Shown: piece after piece, positions 1 through 6,178 of the stretch
Layout: every line of letters begins with the position of its first letter
How positions within the stretch are numbered: position 1 is the stretch's first letter
From: Bacillota bacterium
Lineage (GTDB): Bacteria > Bacillota > Clostridia > Lachnospirales > Lachnospiraceae
Direction of reading: 5' to 3'
DNA: 12,607 nt
NCBI GenBank assembly: GCA_023436225.1
Contig: JAEZKA010000017.1
Location: 1 to 12,607 of the forward strand
The notes under the pieces: model-generated
The model's database searches: none
The model's input: only the letters and a program-made list of their open reading frames with translations
Told to the model about the DNA's origin: nothing
Translations under genes and position numbers: made by a program

Positions 1-203
1 TGAGGCAAACCGCGAAACAGTTCGGCATTTCGAAGTCAACCGTACATAAAGACGTAACAGAACGTCTTACGCAGATTAACCCCTCCCTTGCTGAAAGAGC
101 CAGGGTAGTCTTGGACCTCAATAAGTCAGAACGCCATATCAGAGGTGGTTTGGCAACGAAAGAAAAATACCTTCATAAGACGAGATACACTTCGGCATAT
201 TAA
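1..203 (+). CDS. spoIIID: Sporulation transcriptional regulator SpoIIID, 3' part only
   Basis: SpoIIID is a small DNA-binding protein that switches mother-cell gene expression during sporulation. The window opens inside the gene. The reading frame starts at base 3 and gives 66 residues ending at TAA 201-203. The visible part contains the helix-turn-helix stretch RQTAKQFGISKSTVHKD and the basic tail around RHIRGGLATKEKY, both typical of the family. SpoIIID is usually about 85-95 residues, so roughly the first 20 residues lie outside the window. The extra end HKTRYTSAY is within normal variation. A strong terminator lies about 90 nt downstream, so the gene is not co-transcribed with rnf. The gene marks the organism as an endospore former. 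Confidence 0.93.
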   Translation, partial: RQTAKQFGISKSTVHKDVTERLTQINPSLAERARVVLDLNKSERHIRGGLATKEKYLHKTRYTSAY

Positions 204-295
204 TCAGAATTATGAGTATGTATGATTGGGAACTAGAACAGTGTAAATGATACAGTAGAAAGTACGCCACACGAACGCTCTATTGTCATGAGTCA

Positions 296-337
296 AAGAG
301 ATTATCCTAAGGACCCCGTTAGGATGATCTCTTTTTC
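296..337 (+). terminator. Intrinsic terminator after spoIIID
   Basis: A 15-bp stem is formed by 296-310 (AAGAGATTATCCTAA) and 319-333. It has one G-U wobble and an 8-nt loop, and the 3' arm runs into a T-tract at 332-336. This is a textbook Rho-independent terminator that closes the spoIIID transcript. Confidence 0.9.
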
Positions 338-401
338 TCATGCTATGATGTATGAACTACCATTAACTCCATATTGATATCGGTTTATAGGGAGGGATAT
401 A

Positions 402-440
402 ATGGAGGCACAGATTGAAAGCACTACAAAAGAAGGCTGA
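402..440 (+). CDS. Possible 12-codon ORF (leader-peptide-like) before rnf terminator
   Basis: ATG 402 is preceded by GGAGGG (391-396) at 5 nt, a good ribosome binding site. The ORF encodes MEAQIESTTKEG and ends at TGA 438-440, inside the 5' arm of the next terminator. I know no homologue. The composition carries no run of one regulatory amino acid, so classic attenuation is not evident. It may be a chance ORF, a leader peptide or the remnant of a gene. Confidence 0.15.
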   Translation: MEAQIESTTKEG

Positions 441-463
441 CCGAATTGGGATGGCCTTTTTTT
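431..463 (+). terminator. Second intrinsic terminator in the spoIIID-rnfC gap
   Basis: The arms AGAAGGCTG (431-439) and TGGCCTTTT (452-460) pair with G-U wobbles. An A-A mismatch and two more C-G pairs lie inside, closing a 6-nt loop. A seven-T run (457-463) follows. With a terminator already at 296-337, this second one implies a separate short transcript starting between them, or a backup stop that insulates rnf from read-through. Confidence 0.65.
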
Positions 464-464
464 A

Positions 465-482
465 TTGTTAATTAAATAACTA
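465..482 (+). promoter_or_regulatory. Rex-like operator 1, upstream of the rnf -35
   Basis: TTGTTAA (465-471), a 4-nt spacer, then ATAACTA (476-482). This matches 12 of 14 informative positions of the Rex consensus TTGTTAA-N4-TTAACAA. It lies just upstream of the -35 hexamer of the rnf promoter. Assignment is by consensus only. Confidence 0.4.
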
Positions 483-484
483 TT

Positions 485-514
485 CTGTCAAAATAAGTAG
501 GCCTGTGTTATAAT
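485..514 (+). promoter_or_regulatory. rnf operon promoter, extended -10
   Basis: The -10 is a perfect TATAAT (509-514) preceded by TGT (506-508), an extended -10 element. The -35 is CTGTCA (485-490), 4 of 6 to consensus, with an 18-bp spacer. The start of transcription is predicted near 521, giving a 5' leader of about 145 nt before rnfC. Sigma-A type. Confidence 0.75.
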
Positions 515-522
515 ATTTTTTG

Positions 523-542
523 TGTGTTTAAGGGTAAACACA
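523..542 (+). promoter_or_regulatory. Perfect 8-4-8 dyad at the rnf start site, possible Rex operator 2
   Basis: TGTGTTTA (523-530), AGGG, TAAACACA (535-542): perfect 8-bp arms with a 4-nt centre. The 7-4-7 core has the same geometry as a Rex site and matches 10 of 14 consensus positions. It starts right at the predicted transcription start and abuts the next site. A protein bound here would block promoter escape. Confidence 0.5.
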
Positions 543-560
543 TTGTTTTACGATTAACAA
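543..560 (+). promoter_or_regulatory. Rex-like operator 3, just downstream of the rnf start site
   Basis: TTGTTTT (543-549), ACGA, TTAACAA (554-560). This is 12 of 14 to the Rex consensus, with one perfect half-site. Rex is the NADH/NAD+-sensing repressor of fermentation and NADH-oxidising genes in Gram-positive bacteria. Its centre is 19 bp from that of the neighbouring dyad, so two dimers could sit side by side. Confidence 0.55.
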
Positions 561-578
561 AGTTAGTTTTTTATTTAA

Positions 579-625
579 CAAGAACATGAATTTGCTCGCT
601 TTGTAAGCGGCAAGGTTTGTTCTTT
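579..625 (+). promoter_or_regulatory. Leader hairpin in the rnf 5' UTR
   Basis: The outer stem AAGAACA (580-586) pairs with TGTTCTT (618-624). Inside it, TTGC (592-595) pairs with GCAA (610-613) and CGCTT (597-601) with AAGCG (605-609) around a 3-nt loop, with one bulged T. No T-run follows, so it is not an intrinsic terminator. It ends about 25 nt before the rnfC ribosome binding site. It could stabilise the long operon mRNA or bind a regulator; I recognise no known riboswitch class. Confidence 0.5.
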
Positions 626-666
626 GAAGAAATTCTAAAAACAAATAGAAAGAAGGAAATGGTCTT

Positions 667-1986
667 ATGGGTAGGTCAACATTCCCGGGTGGTATCCATA
701 CATATGACGGTAAAGACATAACAATGGATAAACCCACTACTGTTCTTTTACCTAAGGGTGAATTGGTGTTTCCGATGGTTCAACATCTAGGTGCTCCTGC
801 AAAACCGATTGTTGCCAAGGGCGATAAGGTTCTAGTTGGTCAGAAAATCGCAGAAGCAGGAGGCTTTATCTCGGCGCATGTGATCAGTTCTGTCTCAGGA
901 ACGGTAAAGGCAATTGAAAAAAGGCTGACTGTATCAGGCAATATGGTAGAATCCATTGTGATAGAAAATGACAATGAATACCTGAAAGTAGACGGCTTTG
1001 GTAAAGAGCGTGACTATAATACACTCTCAAAGGAAGAAATTCGTAATTATGTGAAAGAAGCAGGTATTGTTGGTCTTGGAGGTGCGGGTTTCCCTACTCA
1101 TGTTAAACTTACTCCGAAGGACGACAATAAGATTGATTATGTCATTGTTAATGGTGCAGAATGTGAACCTTATCTAACCTCAGATTACCGAATGATGCTG
1201 GAGGAGCCAGAGAAGCTCATCGGTGGACTCAGGGTAATGTTAAAGCTATTTGAGAATGCGAAGGGGATTATTGCGATTGAGGATAATAAACCCGAAGCAA
1301 TCAAGATCTTAAGTACAATGGCCGCGAAGGAGAATAATATCGAGGTCGTTGCTATAAAGACAAAATACCCACAGGGCGGTGAACGTCAGTTGGTGTATGC
1401 TGTTACAAAGAGAAAGATGAATTCAAAGAAGCTACCTGCTGATGTGGGTTGTATTGTTGATAACGTAGATACCGTAATTGCCATCTACAATGCAGTAGTA
1501 AAGAGTACTCCACTCATACGAAGAATTGTAACGGTATCAGGAGATGCCGTAAAACAACCACAGAATTTTAATGTTGCAATCGGCATTGACTATGGGGAGA
1601 TACTCGAAGCAGCAGGTGGATTTGTAGAACGTCCCGAGAAGATGATTTCTGGTGGACCGATGATGGGTATCGCATTATATAATTACAATGTTCCTGTTAT
1701 AAAGACCTCTTCGGCACTTCTTGGTTTTAAGAGGGATACGGCAGCAGTGGAGGAAAGTCCCTGTATCCGTTGTGGAAAATGTGCTGAAAAATGCCCGTTG
1801 CAGTTGATGCCATTTCAACTGGCTGCTCTGGGAAACCGTAATGATGAGGATGGCTTTGTGAAAGCAGATGGTATGGAGTGCTGCGGCTGTGGCTGTTGCT
1901 CCTATGTTTGTCCGGCAAAACGAAGCTTATCCCAATCCATCATGCAGACCAGAAACAGTATCCTAGGCAAGCGTAAAAAAGCGTAG
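667..1986 (+). CDS. rnfC: Electron transport complex subunit RnfC (NADH-side subunit)
   Basis: RnfC is the peripheral NAD+/NADH-reacting subunit of the Rnf ferredoxin:NAD+ oxidoreductase on the cytoplasmic face. The 439-residue protein begins with the family-typical FPGGIHTYDGKD stretch and a SLBB-like N-terminal region. The nucleotide/flavin-binding motif GLGGAGFP is at residues 136-143 and NGAECEP at 162-168. Two [4Fe-4S] ferredoxin motifs close the protein: Cys366, 369, 372, 376 and Cys405, 408, 411, 415. The second motif has two extra cysteines, 406 and 410. Start ATG 667 has GAAGGAA about 9 nt upstream. It is preferred over ATG 724 because the conserved GGIH region lies between them. First gene of the six-gene operon; rnfD follows after 32 nt. 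Confidence 0.96.
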   Translation: MGRSTFPGGIHTYDGKDITMDKPTTVLLPKGELVFPMVQHLGAPAKPIVAKGDKVLVGQKIAEAGGFISAHVISSVSGTVKAIEKRLTVSGNMVESIVIENDNEYLKVDGFGKERDYNTLSKEEIRNYVKEAGIVGLGGAGFPTHVKLTPKDDNKIDYVIVNGAECEPYLTSDYRMMLEEPEKLIGGLRVMLKLFENAKGIIAIEDNKPEAIKILSTMAAKENNIEVVAIKTKYPQGGERQLVYAVTKRKMNSKKLPADVGCIVDNVDTVIAIYNAVVKSTPLIRRIVTVSGDAVKQPQNFNVAIGIDYGEILEAAGGFVERPEKMISGGPMMGIALYNYNVPVIKTSSALLGFKRDTAAVEESPCIRCGKCAEKCPLQLMPFQLAALGNRNDEDGFVKADGMECCGCGCCSYVCPAKRSLSQSIMQTRNSILGKRKKA

Positions 1987-2018
1987 TCCTAATTCAAATA
2001 TGAAAGAGGTGTAAAACG

Positions 2019-3014
2019 TTGAGCGACTTATTTCATGTATCGGCTGCTCCACATTCCAGAAGCCCGATTACAACAAAAAGTATTATGCAGGATGTTCTTC
2101 TTGCATTAGTTCCTGCCGGAATCTTTGGCGTATATAACTTTGGTATTAACGCTCTGACTTTGATCGTAGTAACGATCGCAGCCTGTGTGCTAACAGAATA
2201 CCTTTATTGCAAATTTATGAAGAAGCCGAATACCATCGGCGATTACAGTGCAGTGGTTACCGGTCTGTTGTTGGCATACAATCTGCCTGCTGGTTTCCCC
2301 ATATGGATGGCAATTGTCGGCGGTATATTTGCAATCCTGATTGTCAAGATGCTTTATGGCGGCTTGGGTCAGAATTTCATGAACCCGGCACTGGCAGCTC
2401 GTGTCTTCCTGTTAATCAGCTTCCCGGTACGTATGACTGCTTTTGCAGTGGAGAAGGTTACTTCTCCCAGTACGATGGATTATATTAAGCATGGTTTTGT
2501 AGCACTCGATGGAGTATCCGGAGCGACCCCTCTGGCAGCTATGAAAACCGGAGAGTCCGTAGATTTAGTCAAGATGTTAATAGGAAATATCGGTGGTACC
2601 ATCGGTGAGACAAGTGCAATTGCAATTCTTATCGGAGGAGCCTACCTGGTATTCAAGAAGGTTATCTCTCTTCGAATTCCGTTAAGCTATATTATTTCAC
2701 TGGCCGTATTTGTACTCCTATTCGGTGGTAAAGGCTTCGATATGACCTTTATGCTGGGACATATCCTTGGCGGCGGTTTATTGCTTGGAGCCTTCTTTAT
2801 GGCTACCGATTATGTTACCAGTCCGATCACTCCGGTTGGACAGCTTGTATTCGGTATCAGCCTTGGTTTATTAACCGGTTTGTTCCGTCTGCAGGGTGGT
2901 ACGGCAGAGGGTGTATCCTATGCAATTATTTTCTGTAACCTTCTGGTTCCGTTAATTGAGAAGGTAACCAGACAGAGATCCTTTGGAAAGGAGCGTGCTG
3001 TCCGTGAAAAATAA
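2019..3014 (+). CDS. rnfD: Electron transport complex subunit RnfD (membrane flavoprotein)
   Basis: RnfD is an integral membrane subunit that carries a covalently bound FMN and takes part in ion translocation. The 331-residue product starts with the usual SAAPHSRSP region and has many hydrophobic helices. The flavinylation motif SGATPL is at residues 167-172, and Thr170 is the expected FMN-phosphothreonine. The late motif FFMATDYVTSPITP is highly typical of RnfD/NqrB. The start is TTG 2019, supported by AAAGAGGTG (2003-2011) at 7 nt spacing and by the lack of a better start. The gene overlaps the 5' end of rnfG, which suggests coupled translation. Confidence 0.96.
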   Translation: MSDLFHVSAAPHSRSPITTKSIMQDVLLALVPAGIFGVYNFGINALTLIVVTIAACVLTEYLYCKFMKKPNTIGDYSAVVTGLLLAYNLPAGFPIWMAIVGGIFAILIVKMLYGGLGQNFMNPALAARVFLLISFPVRMTAFAVEKVTSPSTMDYIKHGFVALDGVSGATPLAAMKTGESVDLVKMLIGNIGGTIGETSAIAILIGGAYLVFKKVISLRIPLSYIISLAVFVLLFGGKGFDMTFMLGHILGGGLLLGAFFMATDYVTSPITPVGQLVFGISLGLLTGLFRLQGGTAEGVSYAIIFCNLLVPLIEKVTRQRSFGKERAVREK

Positions 3015-3651
3015 AAAACCTCTCATCCGTTCCGAGCTAATCAGAGATGCGATTGCACTGTTTCTCATAACACTGGTATCCGGATTGGGTCTTAGCTATG
3101 TATATGAGATAACCAAAGAGCCCATTGCAGCACAGGCGGTGCAGAAGACGTTAGAGGCAAACCAGGAGGTATTTGTAGAAGCCTCTTCCTTCGAAGAAGA
3201 TGAACAGCTGATGCAGCTGCTGGAAGGCACAGATCTGGTAAGCATGAATGCAGATTATACAGGAGTTACCATTGATAGTATTAGTAAAGCTTATGGCAGC
3301 AATAACGAGCTGCTTGGTTATAACATCACCGTTGCTACCTCCGCAGGCTACAAGGACGGAATCAAATTTGTATACGGATATTCTCTGGATGGTAGTATCA
3401 AAGGAATCTCATTCTTATCAATCAGTGAGACTGCAGGTCTTGGTATGAAGGCGCAGGAGCCGGAATTTCTGGATCAGTTTCTAAATAAGAAAACGGCACA
3501 ATTCGTAGTAACGAAGACCGGTGCAACCAGTGAGGAGCAGGTGGATGCGATCAGTGGTGCTACGATTACTTCAAAAGCAGTAACATATGCAATTAATGCC
3601 GGAATTCAATTTGTGACAGATCATTCTACAGAGTTAGGAGGCGGACAATAA
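3004..3651 (+). CDS. rnfG: Electron transport complex subunit RnfG (periplasmic-side FMN protein)
   Basis: RnfG has one N-terminal membrane anchor and an extracytoplasmic FMN-binding domain, and passes electrons between RnfD and the RnfA/E iron-sulfur site. The anchor spans about residues 15-34. The FMN motif SGATITS is near the C-terminus, with Thr187 the expected attachment residue. I chose GTG 3004 (215 residues) because AAAGGAG (2987-2993) lies 10 nt upstream and the protein then begins MKNKKP. A TTG at 2983 would add 7 residues but has no usable ribosome binding site. The start lies 11 nt inside rnfD, and the TAA overlaps the ATG of rnfE. Confidence 0.94.
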   Translation: MKNKKPLIRSELIRDAIALFLITLVSGLGLSYVYEITKEPIAAQAVQKTLEANQEVFVEASSFEEDEQLMQLLEGTDLVSMNADYTGVTIDSISKAYGSNNELLGYNITVATSAGYKDGIKFVYGYSLDGSIKGISFLSISETAGLGMKAQEPEFLDQFLNKKTAQFVVTKTGATSEEQVDAISGATITSKAVTYAINAGIQFVTDHSTELGGGQ

Positions 3652-4388
3652 TGAAGATGAATAAGTATATAGAGAGGATTTATAACGGTGTTATTAAAGA
3701 GAATCCTACCTTTATTATTATGCTCGGTATGTGTCCGACGTTGGCTGTAACAACCTCCGGCAATAACGGTTTATACATGGGACTCACCACTACCGTAGTT
3801 CTGGCCATGTCTAATTTATTGATTTCAGCACTTCGTAAGTTCATTCCTGATAAGGTTCGTATTCCTGCCTATATCGTAGTCGTTGCATCACTGGTTACGA
3901 TAGTACAGCTTCTTTTAGAAGCATATCTACCGGTAGTAAATGAGTTACTGGGTATTTATATTCCGCTGATTGTAGTTAACTGTATTATTCTGGGTAGAGC
4001 AGAAGCCTATGCGGCAAAGAATTCCATTGGCTTATCCCTGTTTGATGGTATTGGTATGGGCCTTGGTTTTACCCTTGCACTTAGTATCATCGGATCCTTC
4101 CGTGAGCTTCTTGGAGCAGGAACGATCTTCAGCTATAAAATTACACCGGATAGCTTTGAGCCGATCACCATATTTATTCTTGCTCCGGGAGCTCTCTTTA
4201 CCTTGGCGATCCTGACGGCGATTCAGAATAAGTTAAAGCTTCCCTCTGCAACCAATGGATCAGTGACCAACAGCATCGGCTGTGGTGGTGATTGCTCTCA
4301 TTGTATGGGCAGTACCTGTACCACCAATCGGGAAGTGCTCGATTCAAAGGATGAAATGAAAAACAAAACGAAAAGTAAGGAGGATTGA
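3651..4388 (+). CDS. rnfE: Electron transport complex subunit RnfE with Cys-rich C-terminal tail
   Basis: RnfE is a membrane subunit that pairs with its homologue RnfA. Cys28 (LGMCPTLAV) and Cys111 (VVNCIILGRAEA) match the conserved cysteines thought to share an intramembrane [2Fe-2S] cluster with RnfA. The hydrophobic core of about six helices ends near residue 200. A 45-residue soluble tail follows with Cys211, 215, 218 and 223 (C-x3-C-x2-C-x4-C), then a charged Lys-rich end. This tail is longer than in proteobacterial RnfE and could bind metal. Start ATG 3651 overlaps the rnfG stop (TAATG), with TAGGAGG at 3635-3641. Its own end provides the ribosome binding site of rnfA. Confidence 0.95.
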   Translation: MKMNKYIERIYNGVIKENPTFIIMLGMCPTLAVTTSGNNGLYMGLTTTVVLAMSNLLISALRKFIPDKVRIPAYIVVVASLVTIVQLLLEAYLPVVNELLGIYIPLIVVNCIILGRAEAYAAKNSIGLSLFDGIGMGLGFTLALSIIGSFRELLGAGTIFSYKITPDSFEPITIFILAPGALFTLAILTAIQNKLKLPSATNGSVTNSIGCGGDCSHCMGSTCTTNREVLDSKDEMKNKTKSKED

Positions 4389-4393
4389 TTAAG

Positions 4394-4966
4394 ATGAAAG
4401 AACTTATCATGATTATTGTTGGATCAGCTCTCGTGAATAACGTTGTCTTAAGTCAATTCCTTGGCTTATGTCCGTTTCTCGGAGTTTCAAAGAAAACAAA
4501 TACCGCAGCAGGTATGGGAGCAGCTGTAATCTTTGTTATTACTGTAGCTTCTGCACTTTGCAGCATGATTTATTCCGGACTTCTAGTACCTTTGGGTATG
4601 GGGTATCTCCAGACAATCGTATTTATTTTAGTTATCGCATGTCTGGTGCAGTTCGTTGAGCTGGTACTTAAGAAATACAGCCGTTCGCTTTATAGCGCGC
4701 TCGGTGTTTATCTGCCTCTGATCACAACTAACTGTGCGGTACTTGGTGTAGCATTAATCAACGTAACAGAGGATTATGGATTAATTTCCAGTATCATTAA
4801 CGGCTTTGGAACAGCAGCAGGATTTACGATTGCAATCATTATTATGGCAGGTATCCGTGAGAGAATTGAATATAATGATATCACAAAATCCTTCCAGGGC
4901 TCTCCAATTGTTTTGATTACCGCAGGTCTGATGGCTATGGCATTCTTCGGATTTGCCGGTTTATAG
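4394..4966 (+). CDS. rnfA: Electron transport complex subunit RnfA
   Basis: RnfA is the membrane partner of RnfE. It has inverted topology relative to RnfE, and the two form the transmembrane electron path of the complex. The 190-residue product has about six membrane helices. Cys26 (FLGLCPFLGVS) and Cys114 (LITTNCAVLG) are the conserved cluster ligands. Start ATG 4394 is chosen because AAGGAGG (4377-4383) lies 10 nt upstream. A TTG at 4385 is only 1 nt from that site. The gene follows rnfE by 5 nt. Length and motifs are those of an intact family member. Confidence 0.96.
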   Translation: MKELIMIIVGSALVNNVVLSQFLGLCPFLGVSKKTNTAAGMGAAVIFVITVASALCSMIYSGLLVPLGMGYLQTIVFILVIACLVQFVELVLKKYSRSLYSALGVYLPLITTNCAVLGVALINVTEDYGLISSIINGFGTAAGFTIAIIIMAGIRERIEYNDITKSFQGSPIVLITAGLMAMAFFGFAGL

Positions 4967-4982
4967 AGTAGGGGGGATCGAT

Positions 4983-5849
4983 ATGTCAATTGAGAATTTA
5001 TTATATAATAATTTCCTTCCAGATATGGTCAATGTTACTGCATTAGTTAGCTTCCAAGGAGTTATGGTTGCAACCGCAATTGTTGCAGGTGTAGGCCTAT
5101 TCATCGGATTGTTTCTGGGCTTTGCAGCTAAGACCTTTGAGGTTAAGCAGGACGAGAGAGAAATCTTGGTTCGTGAGCTTCTTCCCGGTGCAAACTGTGG
5201 TGGCTGCGGTTACCCCGGTTGCGATGGTCTTGCGGCGGCAATTACTAAAGGAGAAGCGCCTGCTAATGCATGTCCCGTTGCTAATAAGCAAGCTCATAAA
5301 CAGATTGCTGAAGTAATGGGTACGTCTGTGGAAGATACAGAGAAGAAGGTTGCCTTTGTAAAATGTGTTGGAACCTGTGATAAGACCGAGGTTAAGTATG
5401 AATATTACGGTGTCCAGGATTGTAATAAGGCAGCGGTAATTCCAGGTAAGGGAAATAAAAAATGCTCCTATGGATGTATGGGCTTTGGTTCCTGTGTTAG
5501 AGTATGTGCCTTTGATGCAATTCATATTGTGAATGGTATTGCTGTTGTTGATAAAGAAAAATGTACCGGTTGTAGCACCTGTACCGCTCAGTGTCCGAAT
5601 AAGCTGATTGAGATGGTTCCTGCAGCAGCAAGAACTTTAGTTGGCTGTAGTTCCCTGGATAAGGGTAAGGATGTGAAAGCTGCTTGCTCCGCCGGCTGTA
5701 TCGGCTGTAAGCTTTGTGTTAAAGCTTGCGAATTTGATGCGATCCATGTGGATAACAATCTGGCTCAAATCGACTATAGTAAATGTACCAATTGCGGTAA
5801 ATGTGCTTCGGTATGCCCGGTGAAGGTCATTCAGGTACAGGCAGGTTAA
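4983..5849 (+). CDS. rnfB: Electron transport complex subunit RnfB (ferredoxin-side iron-sulfur subunit)
   Basis: RnfB accepts electrons from reduced ferredoxin and feeds them into the membrane part of Rnf. The 288-residue product has one N-terminal membrane helix (about residues 25-48). Next comes the Fer4_15-type motif with Cys72, 75, 80 and 97 (ANCGGCGYPGCDG). The C-terminal part is a multi-cluster region with Cys-rich ferredoxin repeats, including CTGCSTCTAQCPN, CIGCKLCVKAC and CTNCGKCASVCPV. This is the long clostridial form. Start ATG 4983 follows GGGGGG (4971-4976). A TTG at 4953 lies inside rnfA and lacks a site. Last gene of the operon; a terminator follows 81 nt later. Confidence 0.96.
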   Translation: MSIENLLYNNFLPDMVNVTALVSFQGVMVATAIVAGVGLFIGLFLGFAAKTFEVKQDEREILVRELLPGANCGGCGYPGCDGLAAAITKGEAPANACPVANKQAHKQIAEVMGTSVEDTEKKVAFVKCVGTCDKTEVKYEYYGVQDCNKAAVIPGKGNKKCSYGCMGFGSCVRVCAFDAIHIVNGIAVVDKEKCTGCSTCTAQCPNKLIEMVPAAARTLVGCSSLDKGKDVKAACSAGCIGCKLCVKACEFDAIHVDNNLAQIDYSKCTNCGKCASVCPVKVIQVQAG

Positions 5850-5870
5850 AATAAATGATCAAAAGCATAC

Positions 5871-5892
5871 TTCACAAAGATAGTGTTGTGAA
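5871..5892. repeat. Inverted repeat just downstream of rnfB
   Basis: TTCACAA (5871-5877) and TTGTGAA (5886-5892) form perfect 7-bp arms around an 8-nt loop, 22 nt after the rnfB stop. No T-run follows. It may protect the 3' end of the rnf mRNA; its role is unknown. Positions 5850-6178 otherwise hold the rnf terminator, a small dyad and the lacI promoter. Confidence 0.4.
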
Positions 5893-5930
5893 TTTGAGAA
5901 GAAGAGATAGGCTGTAAGGGCCGAATACCA

Positions 5931-5983
5931 GAATGCATACATAGAAGTACTTCATACTGAAGCCTTTTGTGTATGCATTTTCA
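5931..5983 (+). terminator. Probable intrinsic terminator of the rnf operon
   Basis: AATGCATACA (5932-5941) pairs perfectly with TGTATGCATT (5970-5979). The 28-nt loop contains the self-complementary AAGTACTT. A short run of four T (5978-5981) follows. The stem is AT-rich and the T-run short, so termination may be incomplete. Confidence 0.6.
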
Positions 5984-6022
5984 ATTCATGACAATAGAAG
6001 GTTCACAGAGCGTACCCTCTAT

Positions 6023-6034
6023 CGTTTGCGAACG
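6023..6034. promoter_or_regulatory. Small CG-containing dyad upstream of lacI-family gene
   Basis: CGTT-TGCG-AACG, arms of 4 bp, lies about 70 bp upstream of the predicted lacI -35. LacI-family operators are CG-rich-centred palindromes, so it is a weak candidate for an autoregulatory site. The short arms make chance occurrence quite possible. Confidence 0.2.
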
Positions 6035-6101
6035 TACACGTCATTCGGTGAAGAAATTAATAACAAATGTCGAATACAAGACGATAATGTCAGTTTTCTA
6101 C

Positions 6102-6130
6102 TTGAATATTATGGTAAAATAACTTAAAAT
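6102..6130 (+). promoter_or_regulatory. Promoter of the lacI-family / fliD-like pair
   Basis: TTGAAT (6102-6107), a 17-bp spacer and TAAAAT (6125-6130), a good sigma-A match (4 of 6 and 5 of 6). The leader of about 40 nt ends at AGGGAAGGA before ATG 6179. Confidence 0.6.
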
Positions 6131-6178
6131 AATATATATAAATATCGAATAAATCGAAAGGAAACAGGGAAGGACCGA

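Noticed and set aside
2983..3003. TTG 2983 as start of rnfG
   Set aside because: It overlaps the AAAGGAG site itself and has no site of its own; GTG 3004 fits the site and the family N-terminus.
4385..4393. TTG 4385 as start of rnfA
   Set aside because: It lies 1 nt after the ribosome binding site; ATG 4394 is at proper spacing.
4953..4982. TTG 4953 as start of rnfB
   Set aside because: It lies inside rnfA without a ribosome binding site; ATG 4983 follows GGGGGG.
5097..5525. 142-residue minus-strand ORF opposite rnfB
   Set aside because: It is antisense to a strongly conserved gene, has no ribosome binding site evidence and no recognisable protein.
667..5849. Na+-translocating NADH:quinone reductase (Nqr) instead of Rnf
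   Set aside because: RnfC has two ferredoxin-type motifs and RnfB is a multi-cluster ferredoxin-like protein; Nqr has no such RnfB and its gene order differs.
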